64,000 nucleotides of DNA from Xenorhabdus hominickii (GTDB taxonomy: Bacteria; Pseudomonadota; Gammaproteobacteria; Enterobacterales; Enterobacteriaceae): NCBI RefSeq assembly GCF_002632725.1, contig NZ_NJAI01000005.1, positions 318,565 through 382,564 on the forward strand. Reading direction: 5' to 3'. Below, in pieces: positions 42,767-52,815 of this stretch (position 1 is its first letter; each line of letters begins with the position of its first letter). A model generated the notes under the pieces. The model was not told the origin of the DNA. It saw only the letters and a program-made list of their open reading frames with translations, and ran no database searches. The position numbers and the translations under genes were made by a program.

Positions 42767-43757
42767 CCACTTTGGTTTTCAGTGCCTGTTTTTCCGCTTC
42801 ACTAAGGAATGCAGTTGTTAATCCATTAATCTGTGCCTGCCGAATTTGTTCTGGTGACAAACCGGCGGCAGGTGCAGCAACGTTATACTCATGACGAATT
42901 TCAATACCTTCTACTGCGGGATCATCGGTATTGATCGACGCCAAAATGCCGTGTTCAAGGAATTGCTTCAGCGGATGAGCTTGCAAAGAACTGACAGTAC
43001 TGGTTTGCAGGTTTGAAGTCAGGCAAGATTCGATACCAATGCGGTGTTCAGCCAGATAATCCATCAGAGCGGGATCAGTGATAGCTTTAACACCGTGTCC
43101 GATTCGGGTCGCGCCCAGATCACGAATGGCATGCCAGATGCTTTCCGCACCCGCAGCTTCACCCGCATGTACACTAATGTTCCAGCCCGCATCACGTGCT
43201 TGAATAAAATGTTGTTCAAAGATATGGCCTGGAAAACCCAATTCATCACCCGCCAAATCTAATGCTGTAATGTGTTTTTTATGGGCAAGAAGACCAGCTA
43301 ATTCCTGAGTACAGGCTTGTTCACCAAAAGTTCTGCTTAAGATACCAATCAAACGGATCTGGATATCATGTTGTAGGCTGGCGGAATGGATACCATCAAC
43401 GACAGCCTCAACAACACCTTCAACGGGAAGTTGATGTTTCATTGCCATGTAATAAGGAGAAAAACGTAATTCAGCATAATCCAAGCCTGCATTGATGACG
43501 TCTTCGACGTTTTCAATGGCAACTCTGCGGCAGGCATCTAAATCAGCCAGAACAGCAACCCCCCAGTCCAGTTTTTGAAGAAAGCTGACAAGGTTGGGCT
43601 CGTTCTCAATAATTTGAACATGGGGGAGTAATGCTTCCAGTTCATTGGCAGGGAGAGGGATATTATGTTGACGTGCAAGAGACAAGATAGTTTCAGGACG
43701 AATATTGCCGTCAAGATGACGATGTAAATCGATTAGTGGAAGCCGTGCGTCAATCAT
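42756..43757 (-). CDS. add: Adenosine deaminase
   Basis: The 333-residue zinc enzyme converts adenosine to inosine. Metal and catalytic motifs are complete: DLHRHLDGN, the HAGEAAG catalytic glutamate, TRIGHGV and [11 protein letters not shown]. Length and sequence match E. coli Add. Purine salvage, cytosolic. The last codons lie in a tandem duplication. Confidence 0.96.
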   Translation of the reverse strand: MIDARLPLIDLHRHLDGNIRPETILSLARQHNIPLPANELEALLPHVQIIENEPNLVSFLQKLDWGVAVLADLDACRRVAIENVEDVINAGLDYAELRFSPYYMAMKHQLPVEGVVEAVVDGIHSASLQHDIQIRLIGILSRTFGEQACTQELAGLLAHKKHITALDLAGDELGFPGHIFEQHFIQARDAGWNISVHAGEAAGAESIWHAIRDLGATRIGHGVKAITDPALMDYLAEHRIGIESCLTSNLQTSTVSSLQAHPLKQFLEHGILASINTDDPAVEGIEIRHEYNVAAPAAGLSPEQIRQAQINGLTTAFLSEAEKQALKTKVANR

Positions 43758-43795
43758 TTTTTATCCTTCTTATCAAAATTTGCATATACAAAAAA

Positions 43796-43817
43796 GCCAG
43801 TCAACACGTTGACTGGC
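43796..43817 (-). terminator. ydgA terminator
   Basis: GCCAGTCAAC/GTTGACTGGC perfect stem followed on the minus strand by six T. Confidence 0.9.
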
Positions 43818-43910
43818 AAGAAAATGAAAGCACTATTAATATGTTAGCTATTCAGGTTTTTTAACTTTGAGCATGTGCTTTCTTTTGGCAGAGCCTGAAC
43901 AAAATCCTGA

Positions 43911-45419
43911 TTATTCAGCTACAGGAAGCTCAGCCTCATTATGCTGATTTTGCTCACCATCAACATCATCATAGGATCCGACAAGGCCATTATCAAGCAG
44001 GAATTGATGCAGGCTGGACTCTTTGTCGTTTAATTTGACTTTATCATTGTCGTAGTGGAAATTGAGGCCAATTGTATCTTCAGTATCAGTGAAGAGTTTG
44101 AGGGCGGTGCCTTGTGCTGCCATCATTTGCACCTGTTGTTTTCCTTCTGTTTCAGCAGCCGATTTGTCTTTACCTTTGAGCTGTTGTGACAAGGCGATAG
44201 ATTCTACTATCATAGGTTTTGATAGCTTAATATCCAATGATAAGTTTTTGATTATTTTACGAATAATGTCTTCAGAATCTCCTAGCATTAGGGAATTTAG
44301 ATCTTCAGGAAAATTATTCAATGTAACGTTGAAGTTTATGGCACTCTCACCTTTACTATTTTTAGCACTAAGCGGTTTTATACTAAATTGTGCGTTGTGT
44401 TTCAGCATTGTTGGAAGGTATTCTAGCATTGCAGCATTTGCCAACTTGTCGTGAGACTCGAAGTCACCAGATTTTATTGCTTGGATAATAGAATCATAAT
44501 ATGCCTGATTGAACTTACTGTATGCTAAACCATCCAGATTATTCAGACTGAACACGAATTTACTTGAACCAAAATCGATGTCTTTAATTTTTAATCCGTC
44601 AATACTAAAAGAAACTGTATTGTTTATATTATTCTCGTTGTCCTCTCCAACAACAGAAGCAGTTTTTACGTCTTGAATAGACAAGTCATTATCGTCTAAC
44701 CCGGTTAGCTTGATCTCACCGATATTGAAGTTGCTATTACCAAGGTAGGTATCAAATTTATTTTTTTTAGTATCCATTGAAAAATCAATATTTTTCAACT
44801 CAATAGATTCATTTTTCTTGAAATCTATTTTTACTTCATTGCTTTTTACAGTTGATGAAAATTTGTTAAATTTATTATCGGTATCAACAGTAATTGTTGC
44901 TCCAGAGAAGCTCAGGTTGTCGCCTGTTGCTTCGTCTTTGTACTCAACAGGAATAATATTGATATCGAAATATAATGATTGGTCATAGCCTATTCTTGAA
45001 TCTACACCGAATAAGGATTTACTTTTGGTGATTTCGAACAATTTTTCCGTTACATCATTTTTTTCAAGTTCTGTGTGTATGGAGGCTAACTTAGGTGCTA
45101 ACTTGAATTTTGCGATATCGGCAAGCGGGAATGGCCCATGGTCGATCCTGGATTTGAAAACGATATCTTCGTTCTTTTCCTTGTTTTTTTCTTCCTTGTT
45201 ATTTTTGTGAGAGAGAACTAACAGAGCATCAGAACTAAAAATGCCACGTTTGAATTCTTTCTTTTGTAATTCCCCTCCGGTACCAGCAAGTTTAGCATTT
45301 GCTTTTTCTAAAATTTGGTCGATGCGACTTTCAATTTGCTTACCTGTGTACCATGAGGCACCTGTCCATGCTGCACCTAAAGCAACAATAACACTTACAG
45401 CAACTAACGATTTTTTCAT
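43911..45419 (-). CDS. ydgA: YdgA, DUF945 family protein
   Basis: A 502-residue protein with an N-terminal signal anchor (MKKSLVAVSVIVALGAAWTG, then ASWYTG) and a long region of beta-rich DUF945 repeats, matching E. coli YdgA in size. A Lys/Glu/Asn-rich insertion lies around residues 70-90 (KNNKEEKNKEKNEDI), and the protein ends in an acidic, Gln-rich tail. It is expected at the inner membrane facing the periplasm; function unknown. Confidence 0.9.
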   Translation of the reverse strand: MKKSLVAVSVIVALGAAWTGASWYTGKQIESRIDQILEKANAKLAGTGGELQKKEFKRGIFSSDALLVLSHKNNKEEKNKEKNEDIVFKSRIDHGPFPLADIAKFKLAPKLASIHTELEKNDVTEKLFEITKSKSLFGVDSRIGYDQSLYFDINIIPVEYKDEATGDNLSFSGATITVDTDNKFNKFSSTVKSNEVKIDFKKNESIELKNIDFSMDTKKNKFDTYLGNSNFNIGEIKLTGLDDNDLSIQDVKTASVVGEDNENNINNTVSFSIDGLKIKDIDFGSSKFVFSLNNLDGLAYSKFNQAYYDSIIQAIKSGDFESHDKLANAAMLEYLPTMLKHNAQFSIKPLSAKNSKGESAINFNVTLNNFPEDLNSLMLGDSEDIIRKIIKNLSLDIKLSKPMIVESIALSQQLKGKDKSAAETEGKQQVQMMAAQGTALKLFTDTEDTIGLNFHYDNDKVKLNDKESSLHQFLLDNGLVGSYDDVDGEQNQHNEAELPVAE

Positions 45420-45594
45420 GTGGAAATTCCATCCTTATTTAACGCATATGGCATTGTAGGTGTATGCGTTTTTGTATGTATGTCAATAATGGTCGTTAAG
45501 TGTATAGTCTAGACAAAATATTTTTAATCAGTATTTACTGGAAATGTGATTAATAGTCTATGAAATATATCGTAACCATTTGAATATATTCTAA

Positions 45595-46767
45595 TTAATT
45601 GGATGCCTTGGCTATTTTGCCATTACCGTGAATAGTTACGGTTCTTTCTATAGCAGATAAGAAGATTGATTCACCTGAGAATATTCTCAATTCCTGCTCT
45701 CCACTGCTGATAACCACTTGACCTTCAAAACAAAATAGAACCGATGCGGTATTATTTTCAAAGGTTATTGGTTGTTCTGAAACAGCATAAACTGAAAAAC
45801 AGAAATCATTGACAGGAACAGGGTAGCTCAAGACGACTTTTTCTTGTTTTGGTATGGTCAACAAATGATTAGTGGATTTTGGCGTAAAGTCCAGATTTGC
45901 CATTAATTCTGGAACATCAATATGTTTGCTGGTTAAGCCGGCTCGCAGCACATTGTCAGAATTAGCCATGACTTCCAAAGCCACACCTTCAAGATAGGCA
46001 TGAGGGGTACGAGCATAAAGAAACATCGCCTGACCTGGTTCCAGTTCAACAACATTTAGTAAAAGCGGAGAAAACAGGCCATTGTCATCAGGATAGAAAG
46101 CACTCATTTTTTTGATGGTTTCCCATGGGGCTCCCTGATGGCTGTTTAATGCAGCTTTTAATACAGCAATAGCTAAACGTTTTTGATCGCCGTGCATGTT
46201 CAGCAATTGAGAGAAGAGAAGAGATAAATTCTGTTCTGTCGGATGCTGAAGGAATACTTGAATATCGGGATGTGCAGCAGAAACATTACTGAGTAATTGA
46301 GCTATCTCTGACAACGGCCGGAACGCATTCATTGCTTTAAATGGTGTTAGTGCATACACCAATTCAGGCTTATGGTTATCGTCTTTGTAGTTACGCTGCG
46401 CAGAATCCAACGGAATTCCTTCTGCGTTTTCTTTGGAGAACCCAATTTCGGCAGATATTTTATCAGGATGTACTTGAATAGAAAGAGGTTGAGCTGCACA
46501 CAACACCTTAAACAAGAACGGTAATCGTTGGAATTGATGGGCTATTTTTTCTCCCAGATATTTTTCAGGTTCTTTAGCGATTAGCGTATTCAGAGCAACA
46601 GTTTCACCCGTCTGTGGATCTGTCACCAGCGAACTACATTTTGGATGCGCACCCATCCAGAGTTCTGCCATAGGCTGATTATCAGGGTTCTCAATACCAT
46701 AGATATCTGTCAGGGTAGTTTTGCTTCCCCAATCATAATGTTGGATGTTGTTGGTCATTTTCAGCAT
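45595..46767 (-). CDS. manA: Mannose-6-phosphate isomerase
   Basis: The 390-residue zinc enzyme interconverts mannose 6-phosphate and fructose 6-phosphate. Metal ligands lie in SIQVHPDK and YKDDNHKPELV, and the PHAYLEGVALEVMANSDNVLRAG block is conserved (here two adjoining segments). It feeds mannose into glycolysis or GDP-mannose synthesis for surface polysaccharides. AGGA lies eight bases before the chosen ATG. Divergent from fumC. Confidence 0.95.
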   Translation of the reverse strand: MLKMTNNIQHYDWGSKTTLTDIYGIENPDNQPMAELWMGAHPKCSSLVTDPQTGETVALNTLIAKEPEKYLGEKIAHQFQRLPFLFKVLCAAQPLSIQVHPDKISAEIGFSKENAEGIPLDSAQRNYKDDNHKPELVYALTPFKAMNAFRPLSEIAQLLSNVSAAHPDIQVFLQHPTEQNLSLLFSQLLNMHGDQKRLAIAVLKAALNSHQGAPWETIKKMSAFYPDDNGLFSPLLLNVVELEPGQAMFLYARTPHAYLEGVALEVMANSDNVLRAGLTSKHIDVPELMANLDFTPKSTNHLLTIPKQEKVVLSYPVPVNDFCFSVYAVSEQPITFENNTASVLFCFEGQVVISSGEQELRIFSGESIFLSAIERTVTIHGNGKIAKASN

Positions 46768-46947
46768 GGCATGTTCCTGTATTTCCTATAATAAAAAAAT
46801 AAATTTATTTATATGATAACAATACAATAAACACGGTTACGTCGCATTATCGATAATAAATTTATGGCATGATAAATAAATGCCGACTAATTTATCTGCA
46901 AGTTTGTTCCGGCGTGTTCAATTATTCTGTGTGCTAAGGAGATAGTA

Positions 46948-48342
46948 ATGGCAGCCAATCGCATTGAAAAAGACTCAATGGGACCTATCGAAGTACCTGC
47001 TGACCAATTATGGGGAGCGCAAACGCAGCGCTCACTGGAGCATTTCCGAATTTCTCAGGAAAAAATGCCTGTTGCTCTGATTCATGCTCTTGCATTGACT
47101 AAACAAGCTGCAGCCAGCGTCAATATGGATTTAGGTCTTCTGCCTAAAGAACGTGCTGACGCAATTATTGCTGCTGCAAAAGAGGTGTTGGAAGGTAAAC
47201 ACCCAACAGAATTCCCTCTTGCTATCTGGCAGACCGGTTCGGGAACTCAAAGCAACATGAACATGAATGAAGTGTTGGCGAACCGTGGTAGTGAGATCTT
47301 AGGTGGACAGAGGGGCAATGAACGTTTGATCCACCCTAATGATGACGTAAACAAAAGCCAAAGTTCTAATGACGTATTTCCAACCGCTATGCATGTTGCG
47401 GCTGTTATCGCAGTACGTGAACATTTGTTGCCAGAGTTAAAAGCACTACAAAAGACACTGGCAGATAAAGCGGAAGCATTCAAGAACATCGTAAAAATTG
47501 GTCGTACCCACTTACAAGATGCGACTCCTCTGACATTAGGTCAGGAAGTTTCTGGCTGGGCGGCTATGCTTACGCATAACCTGAAACACATTGAGGACAG
47601 TATCCCTCATGTATGTGAATTGGCTTTGGGTGGAACCGCAGTAGGTACTGGTCTGAACACTCATCCAGAGTATGCTGTTCGCGTTGCGAAGAAAATCGCT
47701 GAATTATCCGCTCAACCTTTTGTGACTTCCCCGAATAAATTTGAAGCACTGGCAACTTGTGATGCGTTGGTTCACTCACATGGTGCATTAAAAGGTTTGG
47801 CTGCATCATTAATGAAAATTGCTAACGACATTCGTTGGCTGGCCTCTGGCCCTCGTAGTGGCATTGGTGAAATCTCCATCCCTGAAAATGAGCCAGGCAG
47901 CTCGATTATGCCAGGTAAGGTAAATCCAACTCAGTGCGAAGCAATGACCATGTTATGTGCTCAGGTCATGGGTAATGATGTGGCTATCAATATTGGTGGC
48001 TTATCTGGTAACTTCGAGCTGAATGTATTCCGTCCGATGGTGATCCATAACTTCCTGCAATCTGTTCGTCTGTTGGCGGATGGTATGCGTAGCTTCAATG
48101 AGCATTGTGCTATTGGTATTGAACCTAACCATGATCGTATTACTCAGTTGCTGAATGAATCATTGATGCTGGTAACAGCATTGAATACCCATATCGGCTA
48201 CGATAAAGCGGCTGATATTGCAAAGAAAGCGCATAAAGAAGGCCTGACTCTAAAACAATCAGCGATGCAGTTGGGATATTTGACTGAAGCTGAATTTGAC
48301 GCGTGGGTTCGCCCTGAAGATATGGTTGGTAGCATGAAATAA
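46948..48342 (+). CDS. fumC: Fumarase C (class II, iron-independent)
   Basis: The 464-residue enzyme hydrates fumarate to malate. The signature loop [13 protein letters not shown] with the catalytic serine is intact, as are [12 protein letters not shown] and the catalytic histidine segment [16 protein letters not shown]. Being cluster-free it supports the TCA cycle under oxidative or iron stress. An AAGGAG ribosome binding site precedes the ATG. It is convergent with tus, the conserved terminus arrangement. Confidence 0.97.
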   Translation: MAANRIEKDSMGPIEVPADQLWGAQTQRSLEHFRISQEKMPVALIHALALTKQAAASVNMDLGLLPKERADAIIAAAKEVLEGKHPTEFPLAIWQTGSGTQSNMNMNEVLANRGSEILGGQRGNERLIHPNDDVNKSQSSNDVFPTAMHVAAVIAVREHLLPELKALQKTLADKAEAFKNIVKIGRTHLQDATPLTLGQEVSGWAAMLTHNLKHIEDSIPHVCELALGGTAVGTGLNTHPEYAVRVAKKIAELSAQPFVTSPNKFEALATCDALVHSHGALKGLAASLMKIANDIRWLASGPRSGIGEISIPENEPGSSIMPGKVNPTQCEAMTMLCAQVMGNDVAINIGGLSGNFELNVFRPMVIHNFLQSVRLLADGMRSFNEHCAIGIEPNHDRITQLLNESLMLVTALNTHIGYDKAADIAKKAHKEGLTLKQSAMQLGYLTEAEFDAWVRPEDMVGSMK

Positions 48343-48390
48343 TGCTTCTAGCCATTGTTGAGTGTTTTATCTCAGCAATGTTACTACTAA

Positions 48391-48423
48391 AAAAAACCGG
48401 AGAACATTGACTCCGGTTTTTTT
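48391..48423. terminator. Bidirectional terminator between fumC and tus
   Basis: AAAAAACCGGAG and CTCCGGTTTTTTT form a stem with A- and T-runs on either side, suiting both convergent genes. Confidence 0.92.
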
Positions 48424-48428
48424 ACATC

Positions 48429-49355
48429 CTAAATCTCTCGGTAGAGATGTAAACGAGGGATAATCATCTCAAGTGGCTTAGCCTTTGGCTTATATCTATG
48501 CTTAATGGCATTGGCATTATAGTCGGATAACGAACCAATCTTCGGCGTAATTTCACTATCATCTGTGTAAAAAACAATAAGAGGGAGTGGACAAGCATAC
48601 TGAACTTGCTTTTGTATCTCCGAATACCATACGCGAGTAATAGGTTGTACTTTTACAGGACGTTTGATTTTTAATACCACGTCATCGGGCAGTTTCTTGA
48701 TATCAGTAATCTCTAGTGCCACCAATGCGGCCCACTGATCACTGGAGTATGGCGGAACTGCACGTCCTGCATTATAGCTTTTCTCCAACTGCTCCAGAAT
48801 TTGTTGTTTGGTAACTTTATTGATGATGTTTTTATTGGCCCAACCAAAATTGATGGAATCAGGATTGAGTAGGGGAGTGATAGTCCGATAAGCGTTCAGA
48901 GTGATTAGACCCCGCAAATGGTCATGAACAAATTCAAAGCGTTGTTCTTTGCTAACACCTGATTGTTTAGTAACGATATTTTCCAACTCAACTTTTAATT
49001 GATTCACTTCATTGATGGCATTCATTGCTTCCTTGTATTGCTGGTGGCTGACAGAAAAACACAACGCACCTGGAAGCCGACTTGCTGCTTTACTACTGAT
49101 ATTGGGGCTATTATGATGTATGAATAATTTCTGATAGAAGTGTAAGCCTAAATTCAGAGCTTCAGATCCTTGCAGCGGATTAACCATAATTTCAGTCAAT
49201 TGCTCATGCTCTTCACCTTTTTCTATTAGAGGTAATTTAAATACCCGGGCATTAATAACGGAATAGTTTGTTAACAATGAAATCAGTTCAGATAATTTTT
49301 CTTCTTGTTTTTTAAAGCAAGTCGTAAGCGATTCTATCGAATGGTATTTATTCAT
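48429..49355 (-). CDS. tus: Tus, replication terminus site-binding protein
   Basis: A 308-residue protein matching E. coli Tus (309). The DNA-contacting region ITLNAYRTITPL, FGWANKNIINKVT, the beta-strand block KIKRPVKVQPITRVWYSEIQ and KQVQYACPLPLI, and the C-terminus LIIPRLHLYREI are conserved. Tus binds Ter sites and arrests the replicative helicase in one direction. I prefer the start MNKYHSIESL, which has GAGG six bases upstream; ATG six bases earlier has no spacing. A Ter site about 50 bp upstream should give autorepression. Confidence 0.95.
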   Translation of the reverse strand: MNKYHSIESLTTCFKKQEEKLSELISLLTNYSVINARVFKLPLIEKGEEHEQLTEIMVNPLQGSEALNLGLHFYQKLFIHHNSPNISSKAASRLPGALCFSVSHQQYKEAMNAINEVNQLKVELENIVTKQSGVSKEQRFEFVHDHLRGLITLNAYRTITPLLNPDSINFGWANKNIINKVTKQQILEQLEKSYNAGRAVPPYSSDQWAALVALEITDIKKLPDDVVLKIKRPVKVQPITRVWYSEIQKQVQYACPLPLIVFYTDDSEITPKIGSLSDYNANAIKHRYKPKAKPLEMIIPRLHLYREI

Positions 49356-49402
49356 GTTCATCCTCAACGAAATAGGGCATCAACTTCTACTACTTACATT
49401 CA

Positions 49403-49418
49403 TTAGTTACAACATACT
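49403..49418 (-). promoter_or_regulatory. Ter site 3 at the tus promoter
   Basis: The minus strand reads AGTATGTTGTAACTAA, a full core match, in the promoter position of TerB in E. coli, where Tus represses its own gene. Same orientation as the two other Ter sites. Confidence 0.9.
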
Positions 49419-49590
49419 TTTAACATAAAATCAACCCAAAAAATTCCACAACAAAAAAATAAATTACAAAACATTTCAATATTGTGATAAAAATCTTAAA
49501 AAGAGATAACATATATAATTAATATTCTGATGATGTATTAATACTCACACGCAGCCAGCTAGTTATAATAAAAAAGTTTATCCTCTTATT

Positions 49591-49622
49591 TTTATTCACT
49601 ATTCTCATAGTAGGTGAATAGC
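49591..49622. promoter_or_regulatory. Inverted repeat upstream of the IprA-like gene
   Basis: TATTCACTAT and ATAGTAGGTGAATA nearly mirror each other around four bases, just before the ribosome binding site; it may be an operator or RNA hairpin. Confidence 0.4.
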
Positions 49623-49639
49623 ACTAAAGGTTATTTAAT

Positions 49640-50272
49640 ATGAGGAAATTAATCAAGCCATTGAATTCATTCAACAAGGTGATGGATGTATTATTACCGC
49701 ACTCAGAATTAGTTGCATCTGACTTATATAAAAAAAGGGCATCAATTAGAATTGAAAAGGAATCCTCAAAAATTTTTTTATTGAAACAAGGGCATGTCAA
49801 TATACGAAGAGTAAGTGATGATCTAGTTATTTCAACATTCTTTTCACCTTATATTATAGGGCTATCTTTCCATCCTGGTTCAGAAATTTATTATTCTATT
49901 GAACTAGGGTCTGATTGTAAGCTTTACCAGATACCCAAAGTTAGTGTTTTGAATAAAATCAAGAAAAACGATCTCTATCGAGAATGGATGAGGATAATTT
50001 CATATAAAATTGCTTTTCTATATGCAAGAGATATTGGCCTTGTTCGGCATAGTGCGAAAGAAATAGTGTGTTGCCTATTATCCCGTTTAATGACTTTACC
50101 TAATGAATTTAGAGAAAGTATCACGGCCATCAAATATATAGAGCAACGATGTACACTTTCTCGTAGTTGTATACAACGCACCTTATTTTCGTTAAAGAAG
50201 GAAGGGTGTATTGAAATTGATGGGGGATACTTAACAAAAGTTTTTAAGTTACCTATACAATGTTATTATTAA
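49640..50272 (+). CDS. IprA-like transcriptional regulator with Crp-type fold
   Basis: A 210-residue AT-rich gene. The N-terminal part resembles a cyclic-nucleotide-binding-like beta-roll (KIFLLKQGHVNIRRVSDDLV), followed by a long helix and a C-terminal winged helix-turn-helix (IEQRCTLSRSCIQRTLFSLK). This layout matches the IprA/YaiV family, known for effects on peroxide resistance. The nucleotide-binding residues of CRP are not visible, so it is probably not cAMP-responsive. It is not the syntenic E. coli gene at this place. AAAGG lies ahead of the ATG. Confidence 0.65.
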   Translation: MRKLIKPLNSFNKVMDVLLPHSELVASDLYKKRASIRIEKESSKIFLLKQGHVNIRRVSDDLVISTFFSPYIIGLSFHPGSEIYYSIELGSDCKLYQIPKVSVLNKIKKNDLYREWMRIISYKIAFLYARDIGLVRHSAKEIVCCLLSRLMTLPNEFRESITAIKYIEQRCTLSRSCIQRTLFSLKKEGCIEIDGGYLTKVFKLPIQCYY

Positions 50273-50333
50273 AATTCAATATTCATTAAGAATATTGCCA
50301 ACATATTCTTATGTATGTCAGCAATTACCTTGA

Positions 50334-51602
50334 TTAATTGACTAATTTATTGAGCTTAAATCCCAAACAAAGGGCAATGATAGTTAAAAGTAAAATAAAT
50401 ACGGCAATACCGTTCCAGGCAAAATTAAACCAAAACAAACCACCTAACGTTCCAGCAATACTTGACCCTGCATAATAACAGAATAGATAAAGCGACGAAG
50501 CCTGCGCTTTCGCCCGTTTAGCGCGTTGTCCGACCCATCCACTAGCAACAGCATGTGCAGAGAAAAAACCGGTTGTCAGTATCACCATGCCTAACATAAT
50601 GGTCCAAATGGAAGAAAACACTGTCATTAAACAACCCACCAACATCATACTGATAGCGATTAATAAAACTTTCCCTCGCCCATATTTATTTGTTAGAGAG
50701 CCAGCCTTTGCTGCACTGTAAGTACCGGTTAGATAGGCGATAGATAATAATCCGACAATAGTTTGGCTAAAATGATAAGGAGCTTCTAATAGCCGATAAC
50801 CGATGTAATTAAACATAGTAATAAAGCTACCCATCAGTAAGAAGGCTTCGGCAAACAGAAAAGGCAAGCCCAGATCACGAAAATGCAACTTCAGGTTGAT
50901 AAGTAATGTCTTCGGTTTTAGTGAACTGGATTTAAAATTCTTTGATTCTGGTAACATTTTCCAAAAGGTTATTGCGGAAATTAAAGCAAACGTACCTAAC
51001 AAAATAACAGAAAACCGCCATGGAAAGTGGTCTGCAATCACCCCAGAGATCAAGCGCCCACTCATTCCCCCTATAGAATTACCGCTGATGTAAAGTCCCA
51101 TCGATAAGGCAACATAACTAGGATGGATTTCTTCACTTAAATAAGTCATCGCTACAGCAGCAACACCACTTAATGACAAACCAACAAGGGCTCGAATCAA
51201 CAAAATACCATTCCAGCTTGTCATTATAGAACCCAATAGAGTAAACAGGGCTGCGGCAATCAATGACACAACCATGACATTTTTGCGGCCAATTGCATCA
51301 GAAAGAGGACCTGTAATTAACAATCCAAGGGATAACATTCCAGTAGAAAGTGATAAAGCTAAACTGCCATTAGCTGGTGAGACATTAAATTCTTTTGATA
51401 AGATGGGCAGTATTGGTTGAACAAAGTAGAGCAATGCAAAAGTTGCTAACCCAACAGAAAAGAATGAAAGAGTAACACGCATATATACAGCATCTTCTCG
51501 CTGAATGTAGTGCTGTTTGTTTTTTCGACCCTTTGTGTTTTCAATGTTGCTTTCAACGTCAGATACAGCTGATTTTTCACTGACGCTTTGGATTGTATTC
51601 AC
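50334..51602 (-). CDS. ynfM: YnfM, MFS arabinose/sugar-type efflux transporter
   Basis: The 422-residue protein has twelve membrane segments and is very similar to E. coli YnfM (YLSEEIHPSYVALSMGLYIS, SGNSIGGMSGRLISG). The major facilitator motif A appears as GPLSDAIGRKNVM. YnfM belongs to the drug:H+ antiporter branch and has been linked to arabinose export. It is divergent from the LysR gene ynfL, which probably regulates it. Confidence 0.92.
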   Translation of the reverse strand: MNTIQSVSEKSAVSDVESNIENTKGRKNKQHYIQREDAVYMRVTLSFFSVGLATFALLYFVQPILPILSKEFNVSPANGSLALSLSTGMLSLGLLITGPLSDAIGRKNVMVVSLIAAALFTLLGSIMTSWNGILLIRALVGLSLSGVAAVAMTYLSEEIHPSYVALSMGLYISGNSIGGMSGRLISGVIADHFPWRFSVILLGTFALISAITFWKMLPESKNFKSSSLKPKTLLINLKLHFRDLGLPFLFAEAFLLMGSFITMFNYIGYRLLEAPYHFSQTIVGLLSIAYLTGTYSAAKAGSLTNKYGRGKVLLIAISMMLVGCLMTVFSSIWTIMLGMVILTTGFFSAHAVASGWVGQRAKRAKAQASSLYLFCYYAGSSIAGTLGGLFWFNFAWNGIAVFILLLTIIALCLGFKLNKLVN

Positions 51603-51740
51603 ATTACTTCCTTATCTATATCCGTGTGGTAAAAAAAGTTAACAACTTGATTCAGATCAAGGATAGGAATTAGTAAATATTTTGTCTAATATATTAATCA
51701 TTGCAAATAATATGTTAAAAGTATCAATTAGGTGACAGAT

Positions 51741-52652
51741 ATGGCAATTAATATTGAATTAAGACATTTGCGTTATTTTATTGCGGTTGCTGAGGAATTA
51801 CACTTTGGGCGGGCAGCAGAGCGATTAAATATCTCACAACCGCCATTAAGCCAACAGATTCAATCTCTTGAAGCAAATATAAATGCTCAATTGCTGGTAC
51901 GTAATAATCGGAATGTCAGCTTAACATCTGCCGGTCACATGTTTCTTCAAGAAGCATACCAGGTGATTGCTCAAGTTGATGCAGCAGCCACCAGAGCTGC
52001 GCGAATGCAACAAGGAGAGTTAGGGGAAATATCCATTGGCTTTACGTCCACCGCACCTTTTATGCATAACGTTGCACTTAGCTTGCGTCAGTTTCGGGAA
52101 CGTTACCCTGATGTGGCGATTCACATGCATCAAATGAATACCAAACAACAAATTGCACCTTTGCAGACCGGTAGGATTGATATAGGGATCATGCGCAACA
52201 CGCTATTACCTGATAACTTGACGCATCAATTACTCTTTCGGGAGCGTTTTATGTTAGCCGTATATGACGACCATCCCTTACTAAGGTATGCAGATAAAGG
52301 TGTTGAACTAGAAATGTTATCTGACTACCCACTGGTATTTTTTGAACGTGATGTGGGAACGGCTTTGTATGATGAGATTATTGCCTTATTGGCCAACGCA
52401 GGAGTGACTCCAATAATTTCACAGGAAGCAGGTGAAGCCATGACAATTCTGGGCTTAGTTGCTGCCGGATTAGGGATCAGCATTATCACCGAATCATTTA
52501 CTCGAATGAAACTGGATGGTGTCCAATATCTGCCTTTAGCAAATAACCCTGCTTATTCCGAAGTTTGGTTGGTTAAGCATAAAAGTTGCAATAATAGTGC
52601 TGCCGCAGATCGGATGACTGACCTTTTGATCGCAACTTTTGATTTAAAGTAA
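51741..52652 (+). CDS. ynfL: YnfL, LysR-family regulator
   Basis: A 303-residue protein with an N-terminal helix-turn-helix (HFGRAAERLNISQPPLSQQI) and a periplasmic-binding-like effector domain (GEISIGFTSTAPFMHNV). It matches E. coli YnfL and is divergent from ynfM, the usual target arrangement. The start MAINIELRHLRYF has AGGTGA seven bases upstream; an in-frame GTG nine bases earlier is part of that site. Confidence 0.92.
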   Translation: MAINIELRHLRYFIAVAEELHFGRAAERLNISQPPLSQQIQSLEANINAQLLVRNNRNVSLTSAGHMFLQEAYQVIAQVDAAATRAARMQQGELGEISIGFTSTAPFMHNVALSLRQFRERYPDVAIHMHQMNTKQQIAPLQTGRIDIGIMRNTLLPDNLTHQLLFRERFMLAVYDDHPLLRYADKGVELEMLSDYPLVFFERDVGTALYDEIIALLANAGVTPIISQEAGEAMTILGLVAAGLGISIITESFTRMKLDGVQYLPLANNPAYSEVWLVKHKSCNNSAAADRMTDLLIATFDLK

Positions 52653-52815
52653 TTTAGGCGAAGAATCATAGATAGAATAGGTGAGAAAAAGTAACAATCA
52701 CGATAAGTTCGTGTGAAAGATCACATTTCTACCTCAAACGGATATCTTCTCATTTAAACAACGACATAATCGTTATTAATTATTTAGCAGGATGAATTAA
52801 ATAGCGGGAGGCGAG

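Noticed and set aside
52707..52728. CRP site upstream of mlc (TGTGA/TCACA)
   Set aside because: The spacer is four bases, not six; noted under mlc only.
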